64,000 nucleotides of DNA from Brevibacterium limosum (GCF_011617705.1 NZ_CP050154.1:186001-250000), one strand, 5' to 3'. Counted from the first letter of the stretch, positions 8,914 through 18,715 are shown. Notes: generated from the sequence alone by a model not told the origin. Translations and numbers: made by a program.

Positions 8914-10347
8914 ATGTCATTCGAATTTCCTCTTCCCGACGTCGGTGAGGGCCTGACCGAGGCCGACATCGTCGCGTGGAAGGTCGCCCCCGGCGACACT
9001 GTCACCGTCAACCAGATCCTCGTCGAGATCGAGACCGCGAAGTCGCTCGTCGAGCTGCCCAGTCCGCAGGCCGGCACCGTCGGTGCGCTCCTCGTCGAGG
9101 AGGGCCAGACCATCGAGGTCGGCACCCCGATCATCCGGTTCGGCGGAGATGATTCCAGCGCCGAGGCGGCCCCCGCCACCGCTGGTGCGCCCGCTTCCGG
9201 CTCGGCTGAGAAGCCGGTCGAAGAATCCGGGGACGCCGACGGCGGAGCCACACTCGTCGGCTACGGTGCGAAGGAGACGTCGTCGAAGCGTCGTCCGCGC
9301 AAGGGCGCTTCCGTCCCCGCTCCTGCCGCTTCCGCAGCATCGGCGGCCCCGGCTACCCCGGCTGCGGCGCGGGCTCCGGCGGCATCGCCTGCACCCGCAG
9401 CAGCTCCTGCGCCCTCTGCGGCTCCAACCGCGGATGCGCAGCTCGCGGCGGCACCTGCCTCGCCGGTCAAGCCGCTGGCGAAGCCGCCCGTGCGGAAGCT
9501 TGCGAAGGATCTGGGTGTCGATCTGTCCCAGGTCGCCCCGACCGGTCCCCACGGCGACGTCACCCGCGATGATGTGCACGCGGCCGCGAACCGGACGGCG
9601 GCTCCCACGGCGGGTGCGACTGCACCGGCGGCCGCCTCGGCGAGTGACCAAGGAGCGCTCGAGGAACGGATTCCGTTCAAGGGCGTGACGAAGATGATGG
9701 CCAAGGCGATGGTCGATTCGGCATTCACGATGCCGCACGTCACCGAATTCCTCGATGTCGACGTCACCGAGACGATGGCGATGGTGCGCCGGCTGAAGTC
9801 GACGAAATTCCTCGGCGAGGACGTCAAGGTCTCGCCGCTGCTCATCGTGGCCAAGGCCGTGGCGTGGGCGGTGGGCCGCAATCCGCGGATCAACTCGTGC
9901 CTCGAAGGTGACGAGATCGTCGTGAAGAAGTACGTCAACCTCGGAATCGCGGCGGCGACCCCGCGCGGTCTCATCGTGCCGAACATCAAGAACGCGCAGG
10001 CCATGGGACTGGGCGAGCTCGCTCAGGGCATTCAGGATCTCACCGCTCTGGCGCGGTCGGGCAAGACGCCGCCGGCCGATCAGGCGGGCGGCACGATCAC
10101 GGTCACGAACGTCGGCGTCTTCGGAGTCGACGCCGGTACGCCGATCATCAACCCGGGCGAGGCCGCGATCCTCGCGTTCGGGCAGGTTCGGATGAAGCCG
10201 TGGGTGGTGGGCGACGAGATTGTTCAGCGTGAGATCACCACGCTGTCGGTCAGCGCCGATCACCGTGTCGTCGACGGCGAGATCATCTCGAAGTTCCTCG
10301 CCGACGTCGGACGGGGCCTGGAGGACCCGACCCTGATGCTGGCCTGA
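8914..10347 (+). CDS. Dihydrolipoamide acyltransferase, E2 component
   Basis: 477 residues, 18 bp after the beta gene, with GAGGAG upstream. One lipoyl domain at the N-terminus (about 1-77) with lipoyl lysine K43 in [11 protein letters not shown]. An Ala/Pro-rich swinging-arm linker covers about 85-185. The peripheral subunit-binding domain ([19 protein letters not shown], about 192-225) follows, then the catalytic core from about 245, ending with the active-site motif SADHRVVDG (His 450). Only one lipoyl domain is present, as in bacterial BCKDH and Gram-positive PDH E2. No E3 (lipoamide dehydrogenase) follows, so it must be encoded elsewhere. A long antisense frame here is a codon-bias shadow. 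Confidence 0.95.
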   Translation: MSFEFPLPDVGEGLTEADIVAWKVAPGDTVTVNQILVEIETAKSLVELPSPQAGTVGALLVEEGQTIEVGTPIIRFGGDDSSAEAAPATAGAPASGSAEKPVEESGDADGGATLVGYGAKETSSKRRPRKGASVPAPAASAASAAPATPAAARAPAASPAPAAAPAPSAAPTADAQLAAAPASPVKPLAKPPVRKLAKDLGVDLSQVAPTGPHGDVTRDDVHAAANRTAAPTAGATAPAAASASDQGALEERIPFKGVTKMMAKAMVDSAFTMPHVTEFLDVDVTETMAMVRRLKSTKFLGEDVKVSPLLIVAKAVAWAVGRNPRINSCLEGDEIVVKKYVNLGIAAATPRGLIVPNIKNAQAMGLGELAQGIQDLTALARSGKTPPADQAGGTITVTNVGVFGVDAGTPIINPGEAAILAFGQVRMKPWVVGDEIVQREITTLSVSADHRVVDGEIISKFLADVGRGLEDPTLMLA

Positions 10348-10942
10348 GGTCTTACCCTGGTGCCGGCTTTCTGCCGGTTCTGGCGGCTGAGTGTCCCGGT
10401 TTCGCATAGTGCGAGGCCGGGGCGCTCTGTTCCCCTTGCCGGTCTCGGCCCAGTGTCCCTACACACTTCTCGGACATCTCTGTGTGCCTACTCGCTGGTC
10501 GGGCACCGCCACGATTGCGTGGGGCAATGATCTCACGCATCAGCACACACCTTCGCGGACTCTGGAGACCCCTTGAGCCGCATCCGTTCGCCGCTGCGGG
10601 CCACACTGCCGCATTTCGACGCCGGCCCGGTTGCAGCGGCGTCGCGGCCACGGTGCGATCCGGCGAATAGGTACACCTTGTTCTGAACTGCTCACCGAAG
10701 GACGTGATGAGTTCAGAGAAGACGAGACCACAACAGTCTTCGCCGCTGGCCCTCGTCTGCGAACCGCAGAAATGACCCGGGCACTGCCCGGTGAGTGAGC
10801 AGGAGCACCGGCCGCGAGGTGACGATACAGCCTGTCCGATAAGTCACTCGACAACACAACCAGGGCTGTTCGGCTCAGACTGGGCCGTGATCGAATGGCA
10901 GGCGGCCCGAGCAGAAGCTGGGGCGCTCGAGCGTTGCGCCCG
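10348..10942. other. 595-bp gap without a recognisable gene
   Basis: Between the E2 stop and the 3' end of the LysR remnant. Forward and reverse frames are short, low-complexity and resemble nothing known. Small dyads occur (GCCGG...CCGGC near 10361), none a convincing terminator. No tRNA fold was found by eye. It may hold decayed DNA, as the neighbouring LysR gene is damaged. Confidence 0.5.
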
Positions 10943-11791
10943 TCAGTCGGTGGCTGCAGCGAGCAGTCGCTGCTTGAAATTGGAGACTGGGCGCGGAAGC
11001 GGAGCCTCGGCAAGATAGGTGAGGACCAGTTTGCGTTCGATCGTGGGCGTGATCGGGACGCTGACGAGATCGTTGAAGTTCATCAGCGGGACGACCAGCC
11101 GCGGCACTGCGGTGATGCCCATACCTGCTGCGACCATTCCACCGACTGCGGGAATCGTGTCGGCGGTCTGCACCTCCTTGGTCTCTGCTCCGACCTGCAG
11201 CAGAGCTCGCCGCACCATCGGTGCAATGCTCGTCACAGAATTGAAGCCGACGAACTCCTCACCATGGAAATCTTCCCACCGCACCGAAGCTCGTGCAGCG
11301 AATCCATGATCGCGGGGGACGATTGCAACAAAGGGGTCGGAGAGGAACGGTTTCACAGCCAGGTCGGCAGGGAGGGAACCTGTGAAGGCGACGAGACCGA
11401 TGTCAACCGTTCCGTCGGCCACCATCGGCACGACCTGATCCTGAGGCGCATCACGGATGACGAGTTCGACCTCCGGGAACTCGCGTCGAAATGTATGAAC
11501 GACCTCTGGCAGGCCTGTCGCCGCCAAGGACGGCAGGCAGGCGATCCTCACCTGGCCTGAACTGCCGGTGACGAAGCCGGAGATCCGCGTCAGCGCAGAG
11601 TCGAAAGATCGAACTGCGTGCGCGGCGTACAGGGCCACCTCATTGCCGGTGACCGTTGCGGCGACTTTCCGGGTGGTGCGCTCGAACAGGGGCGTGCCGA
11701 TGCGTCGTTCCGCTTCGGCGTCGTCGCCCGTGAAGGTGTTGGATTCTCCGAGCTGAGTCACGCCATCACCGAGGAGACAGTGGCGAATCAT
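10943..11791 (-). pseudogene. LysR-family regulator lacking its helix-turn-helix (probable pseudogene)
   Basis: 282 residues from the longest start. From about residue 29 it follows a normal LysR protein: ERRIGTPLFERTTRKVAATVTG is the end of the wing and linker helix, followed by the type 2 periplasmic-binding-like effector domain (VRIACLPSLAATGLPEVV..., MGITAVPRLVV). Upstream, the usual first 55-60 residues are missing. What remains (VTQLGESNTFTGDDAEAERRIG) looks like the start of the first helix joined directly to the wing, as if 25-30 codons of the HTH had been deleted. No other frame upstream restores it. DNA binding is therefore unlikely, though a truncated effector-binding protein might still be made. 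Confidence 0.65.
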
Positions 11792-12017
11792 TTCGGCTTG
11801 CCGGTCTCACGAGTCAGCTGTTTCCTGTTGTCGCGGCTCAATGCCATGAGCTTCGAACTCAAGGGGATGCTGGGCAGCGGAGTGACAGGAGTCAGCCACC
11901 TCGACGGGCACGGAAAGACGCTGAGCTATCACCTGCTGACAATGCAGCTGACGCATTAAGCAGAATGTTCATTCGCGGGCCGATCCACGTCCTCAGCGGG
12001 CGGCCCGACTGTTCGTG

Positions 12018-12983
12018 CTATTCGTCGAGATAGGCGCTGTTGTCCTTGGGGCTGCCGTTCTTGACGAGCCGCTTGGCCAGGCAGTGGTTGCGGTCAAGGC
12101 CCCAAGAGCGGCACTGGTCGAGAGCCGGTTCCGGATCGCTGTAGCCGGTGTCGACTACCGTGACCCAGTAGCCGTCGTCCTTATATGAGGCCCAGTCGCC
12201 GCTGTGGATGAGGATCGCCCCCGGATACTTGACCTTGTTGGCCTCGTACTCGTTGAGAATGTCCTGCGCCGACCACGTCTTGCCGTCAGCCTTGAGGCCG
12301 ACATTCTTCGCGCTCACCTGGCTCACCCACTGTCCCTCGAGGTCAGCGGCCTTTTTGGTGCCCTCCTCCGTATAGGCGCCGAGCTGCTGTTCCGGACTCT
12401 TCGACGGTTGGACCAGATCTTCGGAAGGAGTGGGCGACGGACTCGCCGGCTCACTGGTCCCGACATCGACAGGAACGGTTCCCGACGACGGAGCGAGCCA
12501 TCGGATGCCGAAGAATCCCACCAGCGCGAGAATCATGATGATGGCGATGATCACGACGGCGATCTTCAGTCCATTGCCCGAGGATGACTCGCTGTGAACG
12601 GTGGGAGGGAACTGCGGGGGAGGCGGGGTGTGCGGTCCGTTCCCTGCCGAACCACCGGCACCAGCGTCGCCGGCACCACCACCACCGGCAGATCTATGAG
12701 TCTGCTGAGAATTCGCATACTGATGTGAACCGGCAGAGTCTGCGTCACCGAAAGGTGAGTGACCCGCAGGGGCGAAGACGTTGACGCTGCGAGCTTTCGA
12801 GATCGACTGTTCCCCCGTGTGCCGTTCGAGGTACTCGTAATAGGTCGAGTTGTCGAAATCGGCAGACGTACGGTCCGCCTCATTCCCGTACGACCGGGCC
12901 TGACCAGCGGATTCACCAGAACCCTTGTGCCAGTCGTCACTAGTCGCCGGACGAATGCGCGGCCTCTGTGGAACGTCGCTCAT
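12018..12983 (-). CDS. Single-pass membrane protein with unknown extracytoplasmic domain
   Basis: 321 residues; ATG at 12983 with a perfect AGGAGG upstream. Residues 1-125 are hydrophilic and disordered, rich in Ser/Gly/His/Pro (including PPPPQFPPT). One transmembrane helix follows at about 137-158 (GLKIAVVIIAIIMILALVGF). Beyond it come a short Pro/Ser linker (SEPASPSPTPSED) and a folded domain of about 115 residues with KTWSAQDILNEYEANKVKYPGA and a Cys pair (DQCRSWGLDRNHCLAKRL) that could form a disulfide. The topology is N-inside, C-outside. No known family recognised. Similar tail-domain membrane proteins are common and uncharacterised in Micrococcales. Monocistronic. Confidence 0.7.
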   Translation of the reverse strand: MSDVPQRPRIRPATSDDWHKGSGESAGQARSYGNEADRTSADFDNSTYYEYLERHTGEQSISKARSVNVFAPAGHSPFGDADSAGSHQYANSQQTHRSAGGGGAGDAGAGGSAGNGPHTPPPPQFPPTVHSESSSGNGLKIAVVIIAIIMILALVGFFGIRWLAPSSGTVPVDVGTSEPASPSPTPSEDLVQPSKSPEQQLGAYTEEGTKKAADLEGQWVSQVSAKNVGLKADGKTWSAQDILNEYEANKVKYPGAILIHSGDWASYKDDGYWVTVVDTGYSDPEPALDQCRSWGLDRNHCLAKRLVKNGSPKDNSAYLDE

Positions 12984-13549
12984 CAGTCCTCCTGAATGCC
13001 AGATGTGGTGGCACTCATCTACTTACCTTGGCACGAGTCGAGCAGGCGTTCAACAGGAACGCCAACAGGACGCGTTGCCGACGAAAGCCTACTGCGGAAT
13101 TCCCCGAGTTGCCTTGACCCCAGCTGTGAAAGTTCCTCCGAACGTCCATGGGGGTGAGAACGGGCCCCCCCAAGGGGGTCGGTGTCAGTGACGAAGACCC
13201 CACCGCAGAAGCCGGGATGAATTTGCCCTCCGGCCCGCTGTCTCAGTAAGATTGATTCCTGTTGTGTCGCAGCAGGCAGGTCGCCGATCGATCTGCTGGG
13301 ACACGCATGGTGCTCACCCACCGCTGCACTCCAGCTTCGGCCATCTCTCACAGGCTACGGCTTCAGCGCTGGTGAGACATCTCGCCCGAACGGGCAGACC
13401 TGTTTCGGCGTACACAATTTTCACGGTGACAGTCGAGAAAATTTGTTGATGTCTTCCGACATCGGCGCAAGCGAGCGGGGAGCACACTCACGTGTGATCC
13501 CGCAGGAGCTTGTTTCGAGAGTCGGTAACTTGTGAACTGGAGGAGAGAC
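12984..13549. other. 566-bp divergent intergenic region, no gene seen
   Basis: Separates the membrane-protein gene (reverse) from rpmB (forward), so it should hold both promoters. Short frames in it have no recognisable product. The last 130 bp are richer in A/T and include the dyad described at 13416-13443. Confidence 0.5.
13416..13443. promoter_or_regulatory. Inverted repeat AATTTTC-N14-GAAAATT upstream of ribosomal protein operon
   Basis: Arms at 13416-13422 and 13437-13443, 107 bp before rpmB, in an A/T-rich patch of otherwise GC-rich DNA. The operon encodes zinc-ligand-free ribosomal protein forms, which Zur represses in several actinobacteria, so a regulatory site is expected. The 14-bp spacing does not match the usual tight Zur box (TGAAAATGATTTTCA type), so the link is weak. 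Confidence 0.25.
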
Positions 13550-13786
13550 ATGGCAGCAACCTGCCAGGTAACCGGGGCAGTCCCCGGTTTCGGACACAAC
13601 GTGTCCCACTCGAAGCGCCGCACGAAGCGCCGCTTCAACCCGAACATTCAGAAAAAGCGCTACTACGTTCCGTCATTGCGCCGCAGCGTCACCCTGACCC
13701 TGTCCGCTAAGGGCATCAAGGTCATCGACGCTCGCGGAATCGACGCTGTGGTCAACGAACTCATCGCCAAGGGAGTGAAGCTCTGA
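13550..13786 (+). CDS. rpmB: 50S ribosomal protein L28
   Basis: 78 residues, ATG at 13550 with GGAGGAGA upstream. The start [32 protein letters not shown] is the L28 signature. It keeps the first Cys but lacks the other cysteines of the zinc-binding form. It heads a tight operon with rpmG and rpsN; its stop overlaps the rpmG start (TGATG). Confidence 0.96.
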   Translation: MAATCQVTGAVPGFGHNVSHSKRRTKRRFNPNIQKKRYYVPSLRRSVTLTLSAKGIKVIDARGIDAVVNELIAKGVKL

Positions 13787-13953
13787 TGGCTAAGGCACAG
13801 GATGTTCGTCCCATCATCAAGCTCAAGTCGACGGCCGGCACCGGGTACACCTACGTGACCCGCAAGAACCGCCGCAACACCCCGGACCGCATCGTGCTGA
13901 AGAAGTACGATCCCGTAGTCCGCAAGCACGTCGATTTCCGAGAGGAGCGCTGA
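13786..13953 (+). CDS. rpmG: 50S ribosomal protein L33, cysteine-free form
   Basis: 55 residues: [20 protein letters not shown] at the start and [12 protein letters not shown] at the end. Both CxxC zinc motifs of the metal-binding L33 are absent ([18 protein letters not shown] lies where they would be), so this is the zinc-independent type. Its ATG overlaps the rpmB stop by one base, and rpsN starts 6 bp after its stop. Confidence 0.95.
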   Translation: MAKAQDVRPIIKLKSTAGTGYTYVTRKNRRNTPDRIVLKKYDPVVRKHVDFREER

Positions 13954-13959
13954 GCGCAC

Positions 13960-14265
13960 ATGGCTAAGAAGTCAAAGATCGCAAAAGACAAGCAGCGTCG
14001 CGTCATCGTTGAACGCTATGCAGAGCGCCGCGCGACTCTCAAGCGTCAGCTGACCCACCCTGATTCCACCGATGAGCAGCGCGAAGAGGCACGTCTCGCA
14101 CTGCAGAAGCTCCCCCGGGACGCTTCGCCGGTTCGCGTTCGCAACCGCGACCAGGTTGACGGTCGTCCGCGCGGCTACCTCCGGAAGTTCGGACTCTCGC
14201 GAGTTCGTTTCCGCGAAATGGCACACAACGGCGAGTTGCCCGGCGTTACCAAGTCGAGCTGGTAA
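13960..14265 (+). CDS. rpsN: 30S ribosomal protein S14, long zinc-independent form
   Basis: 101 residues, ATG at 13960 preceded by GAGAGGAG. The long S14 form (about 100 residues) without the CxxC...CxxC zinc knuckle, unlike the 61-residue zinc-binding type. Diagnostic stretch: [20 protein letters not shown] and [22 protein letters not shown]. It binds 16S rRNA in the 30S head. The rpmB-rpmG-rpsN arrangement is conserved in actinobacteria, where a C-minus cluster of this kind is often zinc-regulated. Confidence 0.96.
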   Translation: MAKKSKIAKDKQRRVIVERYAERRATLKRQLTHPDSTDEQREEARLALQKLPRDASPVRVRNRDQVDGRPRGYLRKFGLSRVRFREMAHNGELPGVTKSSW

Positions 14266-14334
14266 TCTCGAGGAAGTTCGTCATCGGAAAAACGGACCGA
14301 TGACCTACCGACTTGTCCTAAGGAGGACACTTTT

Positions 14335-14622
14335 ATGGCTAAGAACCGCAGTGAGCTCGTTGCAGAAGTTGCCGAGAAGTCCGGCCTGACCCAGAAGCAG
14401 GTCTCGGACGTGCTCGATGGTGTCTTCGATGTCTTCTCCGACGTCGTGGCCAAGGGCGAAAAGCTCACCATCCCCGGCTGGCTCTCCGTTGAGCGCACCG
14501 AGCGTGCCGCTCGCAAGGGTCGCAACCCGCAGACCGGTGAAGAAATCCAGATCAAGGCCGGCTACTCCGTGAAGCTGTCCGCTGGTTCGAAGCTGAAGGG
14601 TGCCGCTGGCAGCCCGAACTGA
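14335..14622 (+). CDS. HU-family DNA-binding protein
   Basis: 95 residues; ATG at 14335 with a perfect AGGAGG at 14321-14326. Nucleoid protein that bends DNA as a dimer. The beta-arm signature is visible as ERTERAARKGRNPQTGEEIQ, after the helical dimerisation part (ELVAEVAEKSGLTQKQVSDV). The C-terminal tail is short, without the Lys/Ala-rich extension of mycobacterial HupB. It lies 69 bp after rpsN and may be partly co-transcribed; a strong terminator follows. Confidence 0.95.
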   Translation: MAKNRSELVAEVAEKSGLTQKQVSDVLDGVFDVFSDVVAKGEKLTIPGWLSVERTERAARKGRNPQTGEEIQIKAGYSVKLSAGSKLKGAAGSPN

Positions 14623-14639
14623 TCTACGCAGCAGCGTCG

Positions 14640-14669
14640 AATGGCCCGGATCGACTGATCCGGGCCATT
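14640..14669 (+). terminator. Rho-independent terminator after HU gene
   Basis: Perfect 13-bp stem: AATGGCCCGGATC at 14640-14652 pairs with 14657-14669 around the tetraloop GACT; the descending arm runs into ATTTG. It lies 18 bp beyond the HU stop. Confidence 0.85.
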
Positions 14670-14839
14670 TGCTGTCTCAGAACGTCTTCGAACAGGTGGA
14701 ATCATCGTCGCGGACGAAATCGTCCACCCTCGCCGAGGCGGCTCCCCGAGATCTCGGCCACGAAGGGACCTGCCGGCTGGCAGTGTGCCGTCGCCGAACG
14801 ATATCCTTGGGTCATGTCAGAAGGGGCGGTCCGCGCGCA

Positions 14840-16897
14840 GTGAATTCTTCAGGTTTCGAACCGATCACACGGTTCGTCCAACGTGCCACCGTCCCCATCG
14901 TCGTCTTCCTCGGGCTGATCGTCGGATTGGCCGCACTCTTCTTCACCGGAGCAGCCAACCCCACTCTGCTCAACGACCCCGGCTCCGTCGTCCGTTTCGG
15001 TCTGCCTGCCGCGAAGTTCGTCTTCAACATTGCGATGTCGCTGACCGTCGGCGCCCTCATGTTCGCCGTCCTCATCCTCCCGCGCACCGCCGGTGGTCGC
15101 TCTCGCCGACACAAGAAGACGGATGAGGACGTTCAGCTCGACCCGCTGTGGACGAGGTCCGTCCAGATCGCCGAATACTCCTCGGTGGTGTGGACGCTGT
15201 CTGCGGTCGCCGTGCTCGTCTTCTCCTTCATCGATACGGTCGGCGCCCAGGCTTACCTCGACTTCTCGAACCAGCTCGGAGTGTTCGTCACTCAGATCGC
15301 CTACGGACAGCTGTGGGTGCTCGTCGTCGTCCTCATCGCCGTCGCCTCGACCCTGTGCTTCGGCACCCGCTCCCACGTGGGCATCGCCGCCGCCGGAGTG
15401 CTCAGCGTTGCCGTGATCTTCCCATTGGCCTCGATGGGTCACTCCGCCGATGCCTCCGGGCACACCCAGGCCGTCAACAGCCTCGGTCTGCACATCCTCG
15501 GAGCGGTCCTCTGGCTCGGTGGACTCTTCGCCGTCGCCCTGCTGGGCACACGCCTGGCCGCCTCGAAGAACCTCAAACCGATCATCGAACGCTATTCGAC
15601 CATCGCACTCATCTCCTTCGGGCTCATCGTCTTCTCCGGAGTCGTCAACGCGCTCCTGCGCGTGCAGGGCCTCGATGACCTCATGACGCCCTACGGGGAG
15701 GTCATCCTCGCGAAGGCGTTCGCGACGGTCCTGCTCGGGCTGATCGGTTTCTGGCACCGTCAGTTCGTCATTTCACGATTGGGCACAGCCGCCTCGGCGA
15801 CGGTTGAGTTCTGGCGTCTCATCACCGTCGAATTCATCCTCTTCGGGGTGACGATGGGGATGGCCGTGGCCTTGGCCCGGTCGCAGCCGCCGGTGCCGCA
15901 GGAGCCTGTGGGCGATCCCACGCCGGCTGAGATCCTCACCGGCGACCCGCTGCCGCCGAAGCCGAACCTGGACCGTTACTTCAGCGAATGGTCGATCGAT
16001 CCGCTGTGGATCGCGATCGCGGTGGGCACCTCGATCGCCTACGTCGTGGCGTTCGTCAACCTCCGCCGCCGAGGCGACAGATGGCCTGTGCTGCGCCTCA
16101 TCAGCTGGCTGGTGGGCATGGTGTTCCTCGTCTACGTCACCTCGGGCGGCCCCCGCGTCTACGGTGAGGTGCAGTTCTCCGCGCACATGATCGAGCACAT
16201 GCTTCTGGTCATGGTCGTGCCCCTGCCGCTGGTGCTCGGCGCACCGATCACCATGCTCATGCGCGGAACGAAGGCCCGTCGGGACGGGTCTGCCGGTCTG
16301 CGCGAATGGGTCCTCTGGCTCGTCCACACGCCGTATCTGCGCTTCTTCGCGCACCCGATCGTGGCGAGTGTGAACTTCGCGGGCTCGCTGGTGGTCTTCT
16401 ACTACTCGGGAATCATGTTCTACGCGCTCGATACGCATCTCGGGCACGAATTGATGATCGCGCACTTCCTCGGCGCCGGTTACCTGTTCGCCCAGGCCCT
16501 CATCGGCATCGACCCGGGGGTCAAGCGCCCCGTCTTCCCGATGCGGCTCGTGATGCTGCTGGTGACGATGGCCTTCCATGCGTTCTTCGGCATCTCGATC
16601 ATGAGCTCGAACGTCCTGATCGCCGGTGACTGGTTCGGCAACATCGGCGCCGGGTGGGGCTACACGGCGATCGAAGACCAGCAGCTCGGCGGTGCCATCG
16701 CGTGGGGCATCGGCGAATTCCCGACCCTGTTCATCGCCATCATGGTCTGCGTGCAGTGGGCGAAGTCCTCGGACCGGGAAGCCAAACGCATCGACCGCAG
16801 CGAGGACCGCACCGACGACGCCGAGCTGCGCGCCTACAACGCGATGCTCGCGTCGATGGCCGAACACGACGCGAAGGCTCCTCCGCGCCGTCGGTGA
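14840..16897 (+). CDS. Fused CopD copper-resistance / CtaG cytochrome c oxidase assembly membrane protein
   Basis: Start placed at GTG 14840 (VNSSGFEPITRFVQR), just before the first hydrophobic helix; the frame is open further upstream but that part is non-conserved and overlaps the HU terminator. The product is 685 residues with about 14-15 helices. Residues about 15-350 are a CopD-type copper-import domain (GHSADASGHTQAVNSLGLHILG, LWLGGLFAVALLG). Residues about 385-640 are caa3-type CtaG (pfam09678-like): FSAHMIEHMLLVMVVPLPLVLGAP with His ligands, and YYSGIMFYALDTHLGHELM. The fusion is common in actinobacteria and supplies copper for the CuB site of the oxidase. It is monocistronic here; the start codon is the least certain part. 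Confidence 0.88.
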   Translation: MNSSGFEPITRFVQRATVPIVVFLGLIVGLAALFFTGAANPTLLNDPGSVVRFGLPAAKFVFNIAMSLTVGALMFAVLILPRTAGGRSRRHKKTDEDVQLDPLWTRSVQIAEYSSVVWTLSAVAVLVFSFIDTVGAQAYLDFSNQLGVFVTQIAYGQLWVLVVVLIAVASTLCFGTRSHVGIAAAGVLSVAVIFPLASMGHSADASGHTQAVNSLGLHILGAVLWLGGLFAVALLGTRLAASKNLKPIIERYSTIALISFGLIVFSGVVNALLRVQGLDDLMTPYGEVILAKAFATVLLGLIGFWHRQFVISRLGTAASATVEFWRLITVEFILFGVTMGMAVALARSQPPVPQEPVGDPTPAEILTGDPLPPKPNLDRYFSEWSIDPLWIAIAVGTSIAYVVAFVNLRRRGDRWPVLRLISWLVGMVFLVYVTSGGPRVYGEVQFSAHMIEHMLLVMVVPLPLVLGAPITMLMRGTKARRDGSAGLREWVLWLVHTPYLRFFAHPIVASVNFAGSLVVFYYSGIMFYALDTHLGHELMIAHFLGAGYLFAQALIGIDPGVKRPVFPMRLVMLLVTMAFHAFFGISIMSSNVLIAGDWFGNIGAGWGYTAIEDQQLGGAIAWGIGEFPTLFIAIMVCVQWAKSSDREAKRIDRSEDRTDDAELRAYNAMLASMAEHDAKAPPRRR

Positions 16898-16916
16898 GAC
16901 TCGGACTGCATGGGTG

Positions 16917-16936
16917 ATTCCTCGCCGGCGAGGAAT
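16917..16936. terminator. Perfect 20-bp palindrome after CopD-CtaG gene
   Basis: ATTCCTCGCC followed directly by its complement GGCGAGGAAT, 19 bp after the stop. No U-tract, so it may be a weak terminator or simply a 3' hairpin. Confidence 0.5.
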
Positions 16937-17004
16937 GAGCTGCCGCGGCGTTCCGCTCGCGTCACAAAGACCCTTGCGAACTGAAAGCAGTCACAACTGA
17001 CCGT

Positions 17005-17032
17005 TGCACATCGGCTGTGCACGAATGTGCAC
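17005..17032. promoter_or_regulatory. TGCACA/TGTGCA cluster upstream of MHS transporter, candidate operator
   Basis: TGCACA at 17005-17010 faces TGTGCA at 17016-17021, and a second TGTGCA follows at 17026-17031. They lie 230 bp before the transporter start in an unannotated 361-bp gap. Repeated half-sites suggest a regulator-binding region; no regulator is known for it. Confidence 0.3.
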
Positions 17033-17258
17033 CGGAAATTCTCGGATTATGGCCAGGTCGCTACCAAAAACTCCGTAACGTGGCGCACACTGATGCTTGG
17101 ATGAGAAATATCCGAGCGCCCGAAATGCTGCGCTGAGGCAGGTGTTCGCCAGCCGCATCGATGCGGCCCGCGTTCTCCGAGCCGTCAGCCGGTCGGCGCC
17201 AGTGCAAGTCGATTCGCGCATTCAACGGTGACGCGAATTGTGGAAACGAAGGAGTCCC

Positions 17259-18617
17259 ATGAGTTCTCAGAACGATGCTGAGAGGAAGTCGATCCGCGCT
17301 CAGCTGCGCAAGGTCGTCGCTGCCTCGATGGCCGGAACGGTCGTCGAATGGTACGAGTTCTTCCTCTACGGTTCGGCCGCCACCCTGGTGTTCAACCACA
17401 TTCTGTTCCCGCCTTCCGACAATCCGCTGACACCGATCCTGGCCGGATTCGCCACCTACGCGGTCGGCTTCATCGCCCGTCCCGTCGGCGGTATCGTCTT
17501 CGGTCACTTCGGTGACAAATACGGACGCAAGAAGCTGCTGCAGCTCTCGATCATCCTCGTCGGCGTCGCCACGTTCCTCATGGGCTGCCTACCGACATTC
17601 GACCAGATCGGCTACCTCGCTCCCATCCTCCTCGTCCTGCTGCGCGTCGTCCAGGGCTTCGCCGTCGGCGGCGAATGGGGCGGAGCTGTCCTCCTCGTCG
17701 CCGAACATGCTCCGAACAAGGAACGTGGTTTCTGGGCGTCGTTCCCACAGTCCGGCGTCCCCCTGGGCAACCTGCTCGCCACCGCGGTTCTGTTCATCCT
17801 CACCGCGACGCTGACCGAAGAGCACTTCCTGTCGTGGGGCTGGCGTGTGTCATTCTGGCTATCGGCCGTCATCGTTCTCATCGGCTACTACATCCGCACC
17901 CGCGTGTCTGACGCACCGATCTTCGACGAGGTGCAGGCCGAAGAGATCGAAGAGGGCGTCGATTACGGCGTCAAGGCTGTGTTCAAGCGCTACCCGCGTG
18001 AGGTCTTCGCCGCGATGGGTCTGCGCTTCGTCGAGAACATCCACTACTACCTGGTGGTCACGTTCTCGATCACCTACCTCGCCACGCAGGTGCAGATCGA
18101 AGCGTCCGAGATCCTCGGCCTCCTCCTCGGTGCGCATGCGATCCACGCGGTCCTCGTTCCGATCGTCGGTGCCGCGACCGACCGCATCGGACGCAAGCTG
18201 CCCTACGCTGTGGGCATCGTGCTCACCGCGTCTTGGGGCTTCTTCGCCTTCCCGATGTACGACACCGGCAACGCGGTCATGATCTTCCTGGCCCTCCTCA
18301 TCGGTCTGGTCTTCCACGCACTCATGTACGCGGGGCAACCGGCGATCATGTCCGAGATGTTCCCGACACGCATGCGCAACTCCGGTGTCTCGACCGGTTA
18401 TCAGGTCACGGCCATCGTTGCTGGGTCGTTCGCGCCGATCATCGCCACCGCGCTGCTCGACGCATTCGAGTCCTCGATTCCCATTGCGCTCTACCTCCTG
18501 GCCGCAGCGATCATCTCGTTCATCGCTCTCATGTTCACTCGTGAGACCAAGGGCATCGATCTGCGCTCGCTCGACCATGCAGACAAGGTGCGCCGCGGAG
18601 TCGCCACGGCCAGCTGA
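17259..18617 (+). CDS. MFS transporter, MHS family (organic acid or betaine:H+ symporter)
   Basis: Start at ATG 17259 with AAGGAG just upstream; 452 residues and 12 predicted helices. Family marks: VVEWYEFFLYGSAATLVF in helix 1, RPVGGIVFGHFGDKYGRKK in the loop between helices 2 and 3, LRVVQGFAVGGEWGGAVLLVAEHAP in helix 4, and the second loop copy ATDRIGRKLPYAVG. These place it with ProP/ShiA/KgtP-like MHS carriers. It is followed by 3-hydroxybutyrate dehydrogenase 232 bp later, so a short-chain hydroxyacid or related carboxylate is a possible substrate. That link is by position only. Confidence 0.93.
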   Translation: MSSQNDAERKSIRAQLRKVVAASMAGTVVEWYEFFLYGSAATLVFNHILFPPSDNPLTPILAGFATYAVGFIARPVGGIVFGHFGDKYGRKKLLQLSIILVGVATFLMGCLPTFDQIGYLAPILLVLLRVVQGFAVGGEWGGAVLLVAEHAPNKERGFWASFPQSGVPLGNLLATAVLFILTATLTEEHFLSWGWRVSFWLSAVIVLIGYYIRTRVSDAPIFDEVQAEEIEEGVDYGVKAVFKRYPREVFAAMGLRFVENIHYYLVVTFSITYLATQVQIEASEILGLLLGAHAIHAVLVPIVGAATDRIGRKLPYAVGIVLTASWGFFAFPMYDTGNAVMIFLALLIGLVFHALMYAGQPAIMSEMFPTRMRNSGVSTGYQVTAIVAGSFAPIIATALLDAFESSIPIALYLLAAAIISFIALMFTRETKGIDLRSLDHADKVRRGVATAS

Positions 18618-18715
18618 AGTCAGCCGGTCAATGTCTGATGGGGGCGGTGTCGGTGAAGACCGGCATCGCCCCCATCGCCTGGCACCGAGCGCGTCCGTCG
18701 GGCTGCGGCACACAC

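Noticed and set aside
8917..10407. 496-residue open frame antisense to the E2 gene
   Set aside because: Arg/Asp-rich shadow of a GC-rich gene; the forward frame has full E2 domain structure.
10348..10942. tRNA or small RNA gene
   Set aside because: No cloverleaf or CCA-like end, no clear promoter-terminator pair found.
13416..13443. Zur box upstream of rpmB
   Set aside because: The dyad spacing (14 bp) is too wide for known Zur boxes; kept only as a low-confidence inverted repeat.
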